From assembly GCF_029051725.1 (NCBI RefSeq), contig NZ_JAACFU010000001.1:124001-188000 (forward strand): a DNA stretch of 64,000 nucleotides. The letters run 5' to 3'. How positions within the stretch are numbered: the first letter of the stretch is position 1; each line of letters begins with the position of its first letter. The notes below the pieces were generated by a model. That model did not search any database, was not told the origin of the DNA, and saw only the letters and a program-made list of their open reading frames with translations. Source of the DNA: Bradyrhizobium sp. CSS354. Its GTDB lineage: Bacteria; Pseudomonadota; Alphaproteobacteria; Rhizobiales; Xanthobacteraceae. The translations under genes and the position numbers were made by a program. Shown here in pieces: positions 25,896 through 33,692 of the stretch.

Positions 25896-25945
25896 GGGCG
25901 TCAAGAACAGGATGCTTCAACCATCCGTGAGTGCTAGGAGCCTGC

Positions 25946-26443
25946 ATGACCATCCGCCCGATCGTCGGCTATCCCGACCGCCGCCTCGCGATGCCGGCCC
26001 GCCCCGTCACCGCATTCGATGCAACGCTGCGCGAGCTTGCAGCGGATCTGCTCGAGACCATGCGCGCCGCGCCCGGCATCGGCATCACGGCGCCGCATAT
26101 CGGCGTGCCCTTGCGCGTCGTCGTGCTTGAGCTCGACGCCAAGGAGGGTGCGCTGACCTTGGTCAATCCGGAGATCGAATGGGCCTCACCCGAGATGATC
26201 CTGCATCGCGAAGGCAGCGTCTCGATGCCCGGCGTCAACGACGAGGTGCAGCGCCACGCCCGCGTGCGGATCAGCTATCAAGATGTCGACGGCAACGTGC
26301 ACAGCGAGGAGTCGGAAGCCTTGCGGGCCGTCTGCCACCAGCACGAGATCGACCAGCTCGATGGCATGTTCTGGATCCAGCGGCTGTCGCGGCTCAAGCG
26401 CGAACGGCTGGTGAAGAAGTTCGAGAAGATGTCGCGCGGGTGA
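25946..26443 (+). CDS. Peptide deformylase-like protein lacking metal ligands
   Basis: The 165-residue protein has the length and fold order of peptide deformylase but all three motifs are altered. Motif 1 (GxGxAAxQ) is GIGITAPHIG at residues 44-53, with the catalytic glutamine replaced. Motif 2 (EGCxS) is EGSVS, so the metal-binding cysteine is Ser91. Motif 3 (HExDH) is HEIDQ, keeping His133 and Glu134 but changing the second histidine ligand to Gln137. Normal deformylase activity is therefore unlikely. The AGGAG ribosome binding site before ATG 25946 shows the gene is expressible. Confidence 0.85.
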   Translation: MTIRPIVGYPDRRLAMPARPVTAFDATLRELAADLLETMRAAPGIGITAPHIGVPLRVVVLELDAKEGALTLVNPEIEWASPEMILHREGSVSMPGVNDEVQRHARVRISYQDVDGNVHSEESEALRAVCHQHEIDQLDGMFWIQRLSRLKRERLVKKFEKMSRG

Positions 26444-26553
26444 GCGCGCCGGCGAAGATCGGACTTGTGTGAAATCGCGCCGCCTGTTCGATGTGGAGAA
26501 ATCAAACCAGCCTGATATGATCAGACCGGTCGGCCCCGTCGGGAGCGAGACGA

Positions 26554-26967
26554 ATGACATATTCAGGTCGTTGCGCCTGCGGCGCGGTTTATTACACCAT
26601 TGCGTCCGCGCCGATCCGCGGCTTCCAATGTCAGTGCTGCGACTGTCAGCGCGATACCGGCAGCGGCCACAGCTCCATCTTCGTGTTCGCGCGCAGCGCA
26701 GTCTCGGTGACAGGCGAGGTGCGCGAAATCGAGCGCATTGCCGACCGCGGCGCAGTCAAGCGCAAGGGGTTCTGTCCGAACTGCGGCTCGCCGATCTACA
26801 ACAAGCCGGACGAGAAGCCGGAGTTCATCGGCATCTATGTCGGCACGCTGGACGATGCCAGCACGTTCAAACCGTCCGTCGTGCTGTTCTGCTCGCGCGG
26901 ATATGCCCGGGATCACCTCGATCCCGAGATCTCCAAACTCCCGGAATGGCACTCGGGATCGCGCTGA
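26554..26967 (+). CDS. GFA/CENP-V family zinc-binding protein
   Basis: The 137-residue protein has the GFA zinc cysteines: Cys7 and Cys9 (CAC), the CQCCDCQ cluster at 26-32, and Cys74/Cys77 in FCPNCGSP. GFA proteins were named for glutathione-dependent formaldehyde activation, though many members have unknown substrates. ATG 26554 follows GGGAG. The next gene, a MAPEG protein, starts 26 bases downstream, so a two-gene glutathione-related operon is plausible. Confidence 0.9.
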   Translation: MTYSGRCACGAVYYTIASAPIRGFQCQCCDCQRDTGSGHSSIFVFARSAVSVTGEVREIERIADRGAVKRKGFCPNCGSPIYNKPDEKPEFIGIYVGTLDDASTFKPSVVLFCSRGYARDHLDPEISKLPEWHSGSR

Positions 26968-26992
26968 TTTCTTGCAGATTGGGGGACAGCCA

Positions 26993-27397
26993 ATGGCGAT
27001 GAGCTTCGAGCTATCGATGCTGGCCGCCGCAATCGTCTGGGGCTTCGTACAGCTTGTCGCGGCCGCGCAAGCCGCAAACCTGCAGTACGGCCTCAGATGG
27101 GCTGCGAGCCCGCGCGACACCGAGATGCCGCCGCTCAAGCCCATACCCGGCCGGCTCAACCGAAATTTCCGCAACTACATGGAGACGTTTCCGTTCTTTG
27201 CCGCCGCGATCCTCATCTCTCATTCCGCAGGCGTTCACAATGAGCTGACTTATTGGGGATCGATCGCCTATCTCGGCGGACGCATCGCCTACACCGCGCT
27301 TTACTTATCCGGCATACCGCTCGTCCGCTCGCTGTTCTGGAATATCGCCAGCTTTGGCATGCTTGCAGTTTTGGCCGCGGCTTTCGTGCCTCACTGA
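26993..27397 (+). CDS. MAPEG family membrane protein
   Basis: The 134-residue protein has four membrane segments with the MAPEG landmarks NRNFRNYMETFPFFAAAILIS (key RNYMETFPFF) and a C-terminal GRIAYTALYLSGIPLVRSLFW. MAPEG proteins include glutathione transferases and peroxidases of membranes; the bacterial subgroup is poorly defined. It starts at ATG 26993 close behind the GFA gene, with a GGGGGA element upstream. Confidence 0.88.
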   Translation: MAMSFELSMLAAAIVWGFVQLVAAAQAANLQYGLRWAASPRDTEMPPLKPIPGRLNRNFRNYMETFPFFAAAILISHSAGVHNELTYWGSIAYLGGRIAYTALYLSGIPLVRSLFWNIASFGMLAVLAAAFVPH

Positions 27398-27435
27398 AGC
27401 GGCGCCATAGCGACTTTGCCGTTGCCGCGATGCCT

Positions 27436-27798
27436 TCACGCCCGCTTGCCGCTCCGCTTGGTCATTGGCGCGTTACGACGCTCGCGTTTGCCGCGTGCGA
27501 TCTCCGTCGCCAAGGCGTCCAGCTTCGGCTCCCAGAAGTTCCTGAACTGGCCGATCCACGCGTCGACCGCGCGAAGCCCCGCGACGTCGACCGAATAGAG
27601 CCGTCGTTGCGCCTCCGCCCGAACGGTCGCGAAGCCGCTCTCGCGCAGCACCTTGAGGTGCTGCGACACGGCGGCCTGCGTGATCCCGAACTCCGCCCCG
27701 ATCGCCTCGACGACCTCACCGGACGCCATCTCGCAGTGCGCAAGCAGTTCGAGGATGCGACGGCGGACGGGGTCAGCGAGGACCTCGAAGATTTGCAT
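27436..27798 (-). CDS. ArsR family transcriptional regulator
   Basis: The 120-residue winged-helix protein has IFEVLADPVRRRILELL, the recognition helix GITQAAVSQHLKVLRESGFA, and a wing AEAQRRLYSVD. No metal-binding cysteine pair (CVC) is present, so it belongs to the non-metal group found with AHSA1/SRPBCC genes. Its ATG overlaps the stop of the upstream SRPBCC gene (ATGA). It likely binds the AT-rich inverted repeat at 28509-28530 to control both genes. Confidence 0.92.
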   Translation of the reverse strand: MQIFEVLADPVRRRILELLAHCEMASGEVVEAIGAEFGITQAAVSQHLKVLRESGFATVRAEAQRRLYSVDVAGLRAVDAWIGQFRNFWEPKLDALATEIARGKRERRNAPMTKRSGKRA

Positions 27799-28460
27799 CA
27801 GCTTCCTGTGCCCGGATGCGCGACGTCGGGCAGCGTCTCGCCGCGATAGAAAGCGATGGTGCGGTCGGACCGCTGCTTCGCGGAGGCAGGATCCACGCCG
27901 CTAGCGACATGCGCCGCGCGCCAATACTCGCCGCTGCTCGTCATGAATTCCTTACCCGCGGGAGAGCCCATCCATGCCTCGGCCGTCTCATGGTCGACCG
28001 ATGTCCCGGTCGCAACATATCGCTCTAGCCCCGCAATTGCGAGATCCCAGCCGATGCCTACCGCCCCTGGACCGAACTGCTCCCAATGATCCTCGATGAT
28101 CGCGGTGTGCTCAAGCGTCAACCGCGCCTGGTTTCGTTCTGCCGTCAGCTTGACATCGATCCAGCTCATCGCACCGCCGAATTCCCACGTCGCCGCAAAA
28201 TGGGTCGGCGGCGTACACGTCGTGATGGTCCCGGCTGCATTCCCCTTGAGCTGGTACTTTCCGCCGAGCCGGAGGTCTCCCTCGACCGGCAGAAACCAGC
28301 GCGGAATGCGTTGCTCGCTGGTCACTGCGTCCCAGAGATCGTCGACGCTGGTCTCGTAAAGCCGCGTCAGTGTCACCGCACTGGCCGCTTTCCCGTCCTT
28401 CTCGAAATTCCTCACCGACCGCGTAACCAGCCCCAATACCCTGACGACGTCGATCTCCAT
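27798..28460 (-). CDS. SRPBCC/AHSA1 domain protein
   Basis: The 220-residue protein has the AHSA1-like fold: VTLTRLYETSVDDLWDAVTSEQRIPRWFLPVEGDLRLGGKY (key LYETSVDDLWDAVT and RIPRWF), then TWEFGG and WEQFGPGAVGIGWDLAIAGL. These hydrophobic-cavity proteins commonly pair with ArsR regulators. The ATG at 28460 follows GGAGGAG. It is the first gene of the two-gene operon and is separated from an AT-rich operator by 49 bases. Confidence 0.9.
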   Translation of the reverse strand: MEIDVVRVLGLVTRSVRNFEKDGKAASAVTLTRLYETSVDDLWDAVTSEQRIPRWFLPVEGDLRLGGKYQLKGNAAGTITTCTPPTHFAATWEFGGAMSWIDVKLTAERNQARLTLEHTAIIEDHWEQFGPGAVGIGWDLAIAGLERYVATGTSVDHETAEAWMGSPAGKEFMTSSGEYWRAAHVASGVDPASAKQRSDRTIAFYRGETLPDVAHPGTGS

Positions 28461-28508
28461 GGCGCTCCTCCTTGTCGTTTCGTGCCAGGATGAATATCGG
28501 TCGACGCT

Positions 28509-28530
28509 AATATAAATCAACTCTTATATT
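28509..28530. promoter_or_regulatory. AT-rich inverted repeat, probable ArsR-family operator
   Basis: AATATAA (28509-28515) and TTATATT (28524-28530) form perfect seven-base arms around an eight-base spacer, in an otherwise GC-rich region. Reading the minus strand, a TTGATT -35 (28520-28515) overlaps it, and TATTCA at 28496-28491 is a possible -10 with an 18-base spacer. Repression of the SRPBCC-ArsR operon from this site is inferred from position and family. Confidence 0.6.
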
Positions 28531-28636
28531 TTGGGAAGATACCGCTCAGATATTTCCCCGGCGGTTTCCCGAGCGCCTTCTTGAACATGGTGATGAAAGC
28601 CGCGACGGAGTCGTAGCCGAGACCCGAACGGATCGG
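28517..28636 (-). pseudogene. C-terminal remnant of an AraC-family regulator
   Basis: About 40 codons read RSGLGYDSVAAFITMFKKAL and GKPPGKYLSGIF before a TGA at 28517-28519. This is the second helix-turn-helix and tail of AraC-type activators (normally GYDS.AAF...FKKALG.PP..Y). The reading frame has no start and loses similarity at about 28636, where a different gene fragment begins. It is a truncated remnant. Confidence 0.7.
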
Positions 28637-28794
28637 GCCTGCCACCCTGGCCCGCCTATGACGAGAACGACGTCGTGCAGATCCTTGGCACACCGATCGA
28701 AGCCCGCCCCAATCCGCAAGCCGCCCGCTTCCGCTTCCTCGACAGTTTCAGGCAGGATGGCATTTTGCCGATGCGCTGGCGGGAGCTGCCGTAG
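28636..28794 (+). pseudogene. C-terminal remnant of a carboxylesterase-like gene
   Basis: The plus strand reads 52 codons, LPPWPAYDENDVVQILGTP then NPQAARFRFLDSF, ending at TAG 28792-28794. PPWPAYD and the terminal layout resemble the tail of type-B carboxylesterases. No start or upstream part exists; the fragment abuts the AraC remnant on the other strand, so one deletion seems to have removed most of two divergent genes. The esterase call is tentative. Confidence 0.5.
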
Positions 28795-28800
28795 GCGCGC

Positions 28801-30060
28801 TCACCCGCCCGCCATCAGCTCCTTCGCCAGCGCCATGTAGGCCGGCAGCGTCACGGGGTCGTTGGCGGCGTTGCCCGCTGCGGGGTGCGAGGCGTAGCGC
28901 GCGATCACCATCTCGGCCCTGGGATCGACGTAGATGCCCTGGCCGTGAACGCCGCGCGCCACGTAGGCGCCGTGGGCGTTGTGCGTGACCCACCATTGAT
29001 TGCGATAGGACGCACCGGGCAACGTAGTGTAGCCGGCCGGCTTAAATTTTTCGGGATCGCCGCCGCGCGCGATGTCCTCGACGACAGATGAAGGCACGAT
29101 CTGCCTCCCGTTGAAGCGGCCGTGATTGCGCATGGTCTCGCCGAAGCGGGCGAGATCGCGCAAGGTGGTGGAGAGGCCGCCGCCGCCGCTTTCGGTGCCG
29201 ATGCGATCGACGTGGTAATGCGCGTCCTCCTCCGCGCCGATACGGGTCCAGATCCGTTCCGAGAGAAAATCGGACAGCGTCATGCCGCTGGCGCGCCGGA
29301 TGATCCAGGCCAGCACATCAGAATTAACGGTCTTGTAGGCGAAGACCTTGCCGTGCTCACCCTGCTTCTTCTGACCGACGAGGAAATCGAAAATGTTGGT
29401 CGCGCCGTCATAGCCCGGTTCGATCGGCGCCATGCCGTTCGCCCGCCGCAATCCCCACACCGCGGAATTCCTGTCGGTGTAGACTTCGGTGTAGGCGAGC
29501 CCGGTTGTCATATCCATGGCCTCGTGCACGCGCGCATCGCCGAACGCGCTGGCCTTCAGCTCCGGCACATACTCAGTGACAGGCGCCTGCGGATCGATCT
29601 TGCCTTCGGCGACCAGAATGCCGGCGAGCACGCCCGTGAACGACTTCGTCACCGACATCGCGATATGCGGCTTGTGTGGCTTCAACGCGCCGAAATAGCG
29701 CTCATAGATCAGCCTGCCCCGATGCAGCACGACGATGCCGTCGGCATAGGTTTCCTCGAGCATCTTCGCGAACGTCATGGGCCGGCCGTCCATCGTGGTC
29801 GACGCGGAGGCGCCGATGTCATGGTCTTGGCGCGGCAGCACCGATGCAGGCTCCGCCCCACGCCAGACGTTCACGGTCGGCACCAGCTGGCGGATGTTGC
29901 TCCAGGCCCAGCGCAGCTCGGGGAAGCTACGGAACGACCCGTTCTGGAAGCTGATGGTGCGGTTTTCCGGTGGCGGGAAGCCCTTCATCCAGCCGACTGT
30001 TTCCGGATCGGTTTCGGCGGCGGTTGCGGGCGGCTGACTCGGGGCGGTGGCGGCGGACAT
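28801..30060 (-). CDS. Serine hydrolase, NylB/6-aminohexanoate-dimer hydrolase-like
   Basis: The 419-residue protein has the beta-lactamase-type catalytic set: SVTKSFTG (SXXK) near residue 136, YKTVNSDVLAWI (YXN-like) mid-protein and GVHGQGIYVDP near the C-terminus. Layout and length match the NylB-like carboxylesterases that can cleave amide oligomers. There is no signal peptide. The physiological substrate is unknown; enzymes of this group often act on esters. Confidence 0.88.
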   Translation of the reverse strand: MSAATAPSQPPATAAETDPETVGWMKGFPPPENRTISFQNGSFRSFPELRWAWSNIRQLVPTVNVWRGAEPASVLPRQDHDIGASASTTMDGRPMTFAKMLEETYADGIVVLHRGRLIYERYFGALKPHKPHIAMSVTKSFTGVLAGILVAEGKIDPQAPVTEYVPELKASAFGDARVHEAMDMTTGLAYTEVYTDRNSAVWGLRRANGMAPIEPGYDGATNIFDFLVGQKKQGEHGKVFAYKTVNSDVLAWIIRRASGMTLSDFLSERIWTRIGAEEDAHYHVDRIGTESGGGGLSTTLRDLARFGETMRNHGRFNGRQIVPSSVVEDIARGGDPEKFKPAGYTTLPGASYRNQWWVTHNAHGAYVARGVHGQGIYVDPRAEMVIARYASHPAAGNAANDPVTLPAYMALAKELMAGG

Positions 30061-30296
30061 GAATATTGGGCTCCGGAAGCGAACGACGGGGATCTCGTAT
30101 CATGGCGATCGGTGGCGAACATCCAGTGTTTACGCCGAGGTGACCGTCGCCGCGCGCTGGGCACCAACCGTCTCCTGCGCTCCACCATCGTCCGCGCCAT
30201 CTGCGTCAAACCGCCCCGCAAGGCGCGTTGAACAACACTTGCCTGGTGCTTCTATCGTCCTCAACCCTCCAACTTTGAAAAGATGGAAGACATCTC

Positions 30297-30647
30297 ATGC
30301 AAGTTCGCAAGTTTGCCATCTCGGACGCAACGCTTGAGCGTTCGCCGGGACAGGACGGCGACATATTCGTCGGCAATGTGATCGACCAGCGTCACGACGC
30401 GCCGATCACCATCGGCTACGGCCGCTACGCGCCGAACCAGATCCTCGACGAGAAAATCGCTGTCGACGACGTCATGGTCGTGCTCGAAGGGAAGCTCTCG
30501 GTGTCAAGCAACGCCGGCACCGTGACCGCCGGTCCGGGCGAGATCGTCCACATGCCCAAGGGTGCGCAGGTCACCATCCGCTCGCATGAGCAAGGCGCCG
30601 TCACCGCCTATGTCACCTATCCGCACTGGCAGGAGCCGCGCGGGTGA
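30297..30647 (+). CDS. Cupin-fold protein (EutQ-like)
   Basis: The 116-residue single-domain cupin includes ITIGYGRYAPNQILDEKIAVDDVMVVLEGKLSV (key YAPNQ and MVVLEGKLSV) and AGPGEIVHMPKGAQVTIRS, similar to the EutQ cupin. The usual metal-binding histidines are mostly absent; one histidine remains in VHMPKG. The ATG at 30297 follows a purine-rich GATGGAAGA. No ethanolamine genes are near. Confidence 0.8.
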   Translation: MQVRKFAISDATLERSPGQDGDIFVGNVIDQRHDAPITIGYGRYAPNQILDEKIAVDDVMVVLEGKLSVSSNAGTVTAGPGEIVHMPKGAQVTIRSHEQGAVTAYVTYPHWQEPRG

Positions 30648-30734
30648 GGCAGGCCCTCGCGCACCGCACCCCGTCATGAACTGGTCTGATCGACGGCGCA
30701 GAGCCCCGTCTATCAAGCCCCAGCGGGTTCGTCG

Positions 30735-31493
30735 TCACGTCAGGCGCACCGACATGCCGCCGTCAACCGTCATGGGGCTGCCCGTCATGAACGATGCCCG
30801 GTCGCTCAGGAGAAAAACGGCTGCCTGCGCGATCTCCTTGGGAGTGGCCATCCGCTTCATCGGATGAAGCCCGGCGATGAAATTCAGGGCGTCGGGATTT
30901 CCTGCGCCTGCCGCCGGGGTGATGGTCCCTCCAGGCAGAAGCGCGTTGACGCGAATGCCTTCGGCCGCATGCTCGGCGCCCAGCGATTGAGCCAGGCCGA
31001 TCAGTCCTGCCTTTGAGGCTGCGTACGCCGCCATTCCCGGCATGCCCCCGTTGCTGAAGCCAACGAAGGACGAGGTGAAAACGATCGAACCGCCGCCCTG
31101 CTTGCGCAGCGCCGGGATCTGCGCCTTCGCGCCGAGGAATGCCGAGGTGAGATTCACCGCAAGCACATCGGTCCAGTTTTCGACGCTCATCTCGGGGACC
31201 GGCGTCATGTCGCCGACGATGCCGGCATTGTCGAAAGCGCCGTCAAGTTTTCCGAAGGTCTTGACGGCGTGCTCGACAAGGCGGGCGGCATAGCCGGTGT
31301 CCCGAACGTCGCCCGGGAGAAAAGTCGCGCGCCCTCCGGCGCTCTTGATGCTTGCAACAACGGTCTGCAGCTCGGGGGCGCGACGAGCCCCGAGCACCAC
31401 ATCGGCGCCTTCGGACGCGAACAGCGACGCCGCGGCAGCACCGATACCGCTGCTGGCGCCGGTTATGATGATCGTTTTGTTTGCCAGTTCCAC
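30735..31493 (-). CDS. SDR family oxidoreductase
   Basis: The 252-residue classical short-chain dehydrogenase has the cofactor motif GASSGIG at residues 11-17, the NAG motif (FDNAGIVG), the active-site YAASK and C-terminal PMTVDGGMSVRL. An arginine in LGARRAPEL after strand 2 suggests NADPH use. The start is a GTG with GGAGAG upstream. Substrate unknown. Confidence 0.92.
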   Translation of the reverse strand: MELANKTIIITGASSGIGAAAASLFASEGADVVLGARRAPELQTVVASIKSAGGRATFLPGDVRDTGYAARLVEHAVKTFGKLDGAFDNAGIVGDMTPVPEMSVENWTDVLAVNLTSAFLGAKAQIPALRKQGGGSIVFTSSFVGFSNGGMPGMAAYAASKAGLIGLAQSLGAEHAAEGIRVNALLPGGTITPAAGAGNPDALNFIAGLHPMKRMATPKEIAQAAVFLLSDRASFMTGSPMTVDGGMSVRLT

Positions 31494-31655
31494 CGCGAAA
31501 CTCTCCTGATGTCAAAAGTAGCCGAACAAGACATCAGGCACCTGCGAGCCGCCACCCGTTTTCCGAGTTGAACGCGGGATCACGTCGTGGCGGTATTGAT
31601 CGGGAATGGTGGCCTGCCGGCTGCTTGCGACCGAAAGGCCACGCCGCCTCCAGGG

Positions 31656-32537
31656 CTATTTCAGCGGCAGAAAGAGCTCCGCGACCGTCTCGTGCTCCGG
31701 CACCTCCGGGAAAAAGCTCAGCCGCTGGCAATAGATCGGGAAGTCACGTGCTTCCTCGCCGCTAGCCGGAAGCCAGTCGCGATAAAGGAAGAGCGCGGCC
31801 GGCTCGAGGTTGTCGGTGTAGCCGATAACGCGCAGCACCGCGCAGCGTCCGCCGGGGATGTCGCCGGCCTTGATTTCTTCGCCGTTCGCCACGATCGGCT
31901 GGTCGGTCCCGACGCAGAGGTCGACGCTGTAATCGGCGGGTGACGCAGGCCGCCGCTCGGAGCGCCAGACCGTGAAGGTCGGACTTGTCCTGGGGTGCAG
32001 GTTCGCCGCCTTGCGCCACGCGATGAAGCGCTGGATCGTGGCGGGAAGCGTCGCCGGGTCGCCGCGATGCTCCATGATCGCCACCTTGGTGGGTTGCACA
32101 TCGCGGATCGTCACGTCTTCGTTGGTAAAGGTCTTCTGCATGAGCTTGCTCCTCGCATTGTCGAGAGGCCCGAAGGCCGCAAGCCACGGCTCCCAGTCGG
32201 GAGACTTCCGGAACGACGACGGCGATTGCCAGAACCGTTGCCGAAAGGCGCGGGCGAAGGCATCCGGTGCCTCGTAACCGGCATCCATCGCAATCTCCGT
32301 GACATCAAGGGCGTCCAAGTAGGCCAGCTGGTGCGACGCGCGCTTCATGCGGGCCAGCTGGACATAGCGATGCACTGATAATCCGACGGTTGCGGAGAAC
32401 TGCCGGTGGAAATGAAATTTTGAGAAAGCCGCAACAGCACTCACCGTGTCCAGATCCAGATCATCGTCGAGATGCCGGTCGATATGATCAAGCACCCGTC
32501 GCATCCGGTCCTGATAGTTTCGCAGTGCCGCCTTCAT
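31656..32537 (-). CDS. AraC family regulator with GyrI-like effector domain
   Basis: The 293-residue protein has an N-terminal AraC DNA-binding domain (HIDRHLDDDLDLDTVSAVAAFSKFHFHRQF and AMDAGYEAPDAFARAFRQRF, about residues 10-110) and a C-terminal GyrI-like ligand domain beginning at VTIRDVQPTKVAIMEHRGD. This order is that of SbmC/GyrI-fused regulators such as Rob-type multidrug sensors. ATG 32537 follows GGAGGAGGG. Target genes are not obvious; the SDR gene downstream is convergent in function at most. Confidence 0.92.
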   Translation of the reverse strand: MKAALRNYQDRMRRVLDHIDRHLDDDLDLDTVSAVAAFSKFHFHRQFSATVGLSVHRYVQLARMKRASHQLAYLDALDVTEIAMDAGYEAPDAFARAFRQRFWQSPSSFRKSPDWEPWLAAFGPLDNARSKLMQKTFTNEDVTIRDVQPTKVAIMEHRGDPATLPATIQRFIAWRKAANLHPRTSPTFTVWRSERRPASPADYSVDLCVGTDQPIVANGEEIKAGDIPGGRCAVLRVIGYTDNLEPAALFLYRDWLPASGEEARDFPIYCQRLSFFPEVPEHETVAELFLPLK

Positions 32538-32668
32538 CGTCCCTCCTCCGTGGCGGCTCCATCTAGTCGCTGACGGCCATGACACGCTCGACCGATCTTG
32601 CGGTTTGGCATTGAGCCGACCTTGATCCCCGCGGCTCGTACGGGACGAAGCTACAGCCCCCTACGCCT

Positions 32669-33568
32669 TCATTGCTTGAAGCAATGCTCGCGGTGCCACT
32701 TCAAAAAATGGGGGTGAGGCCGATCTGATAATCGCTTTGGCTCAAGCGCGCGACTAGTCTTGTTGATGACTGCTCGGACTCCGTCAAGATCGTTTGTCTG
32801 ACGCGAGATCAGTATGCCCAGATCATCAGCCAAGCTGATCAAACCACGATCGAACATCCAATGAGCGGTACCCGACAAAGCGATCCCACTGCTTACAATG
32901 TCCGGTCCATTCGCCTCCACAGACCGTATATGCGCCGCCGCGACCTCCGCGCGTCCCATTCCGTTTATGAGCTTCAGCCCGGTAATGGCGCAACGTTCGT
33001 CGTAGGCGCGCACTACAATCCGACGAAAAACCCGATCACGTAGTACTCTCGATACCGTAAGGCTCACACGATCTCGCTGCTGCTCGAATTTGAAGGGCGC
33101 CTGCTCTTTTTCAGCGAGTTGAAATTGAACATCAGCATCAACGCGCGGCAGCACCGGCGCGCCCTCCGCGAATCCAAGCTCGAATATTCGATTGAAATCG
33201 TCGGGTGAGATTGGGCGAACCGCCGACTGAGCACGCCCTGAAATTCGTCCCTGCTCGTTCAGCAGGCCCCGTTCCAGAAGACCGGTCGGCCCGTTGAAAG
33301 CCACCGGATTGGCAAAATCGAGATAGCTTCCGGGTTCCATCAAAGCGAGATACATCCCGGAAGTACCGGGATCGGGAATGACCTGCTGAACCCGAGCAAT
33401 TGCAAAGTAACCGCGCGTTTCAGCAACCTTGCTCGGTTCGTAATATACTATCCAATCGCCGATGCAGGCTTCAACGCGATGAAGATATTGACTGGGAAAT
33501 TGATATTGTTCAGCGGGGCTGTCATCGTAGATCGAGTCCAATCGATGGATGAATACCCCAAATCCCAT
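32669..33568 (-). CDS. Stand-alone HNH endonuclease-like protein
   Basis: The 299-residue protein has an N-terminal domain of about 170 residues (GVFIHRLDSIYDDSPAEQYQFP) and a C-terminal HNH_2-like domain: RCAITGLKLINGMGRAEVAAAHI, then GIALSGTAHWMFDRGLISL. The central asparagine of the HNH motif, usually in NGIALS, appears as serine-glycine here (SSGIALS), so catalysis may be altered. GC content is visibly lower than the neighbours, suggesting transfer. No methyltransferase is adjacent, so it is not a standard restriction pair. Confidence 0.82.
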   Translation of the reverse strand: MGFGVFIHRLDSIYDDSPAEQYQFPSQYLHRVEACIGDWIVYYEPSKVAETRGYFAIARVQQVIPDPGTSGMYLALMEPGSYLDFANPVAFNGPTGLLERGLLNEQGRISGRAQSAVRPISPDDFNRIFELGFAEGAPVLPRVDADVQFQLAEKEQAPFKFEQQRDRVSLTVSRVLRDRVFRRIVVRAYDERCAITGLKLINGMGRAEVAAAHIRSVEANGPDIVSSGIALSGTAHWMFDRGLISLADDLGILISRQTNDLDGVRAVINKTSRALEPKRLSDRPHPHFLKWHREHCFKQ

Positions 33569-33692
33569 GACCTAAGCGGCGCTGCCTCTCCAGGAAACAA
33601 CACCCAGCAACGCTGGTTCAATAGCAGTCACAACCCTACTCTCACTCGATTGTTCTGAAGCACGATAACGCATTGATCTGTCGAGGCAACCT

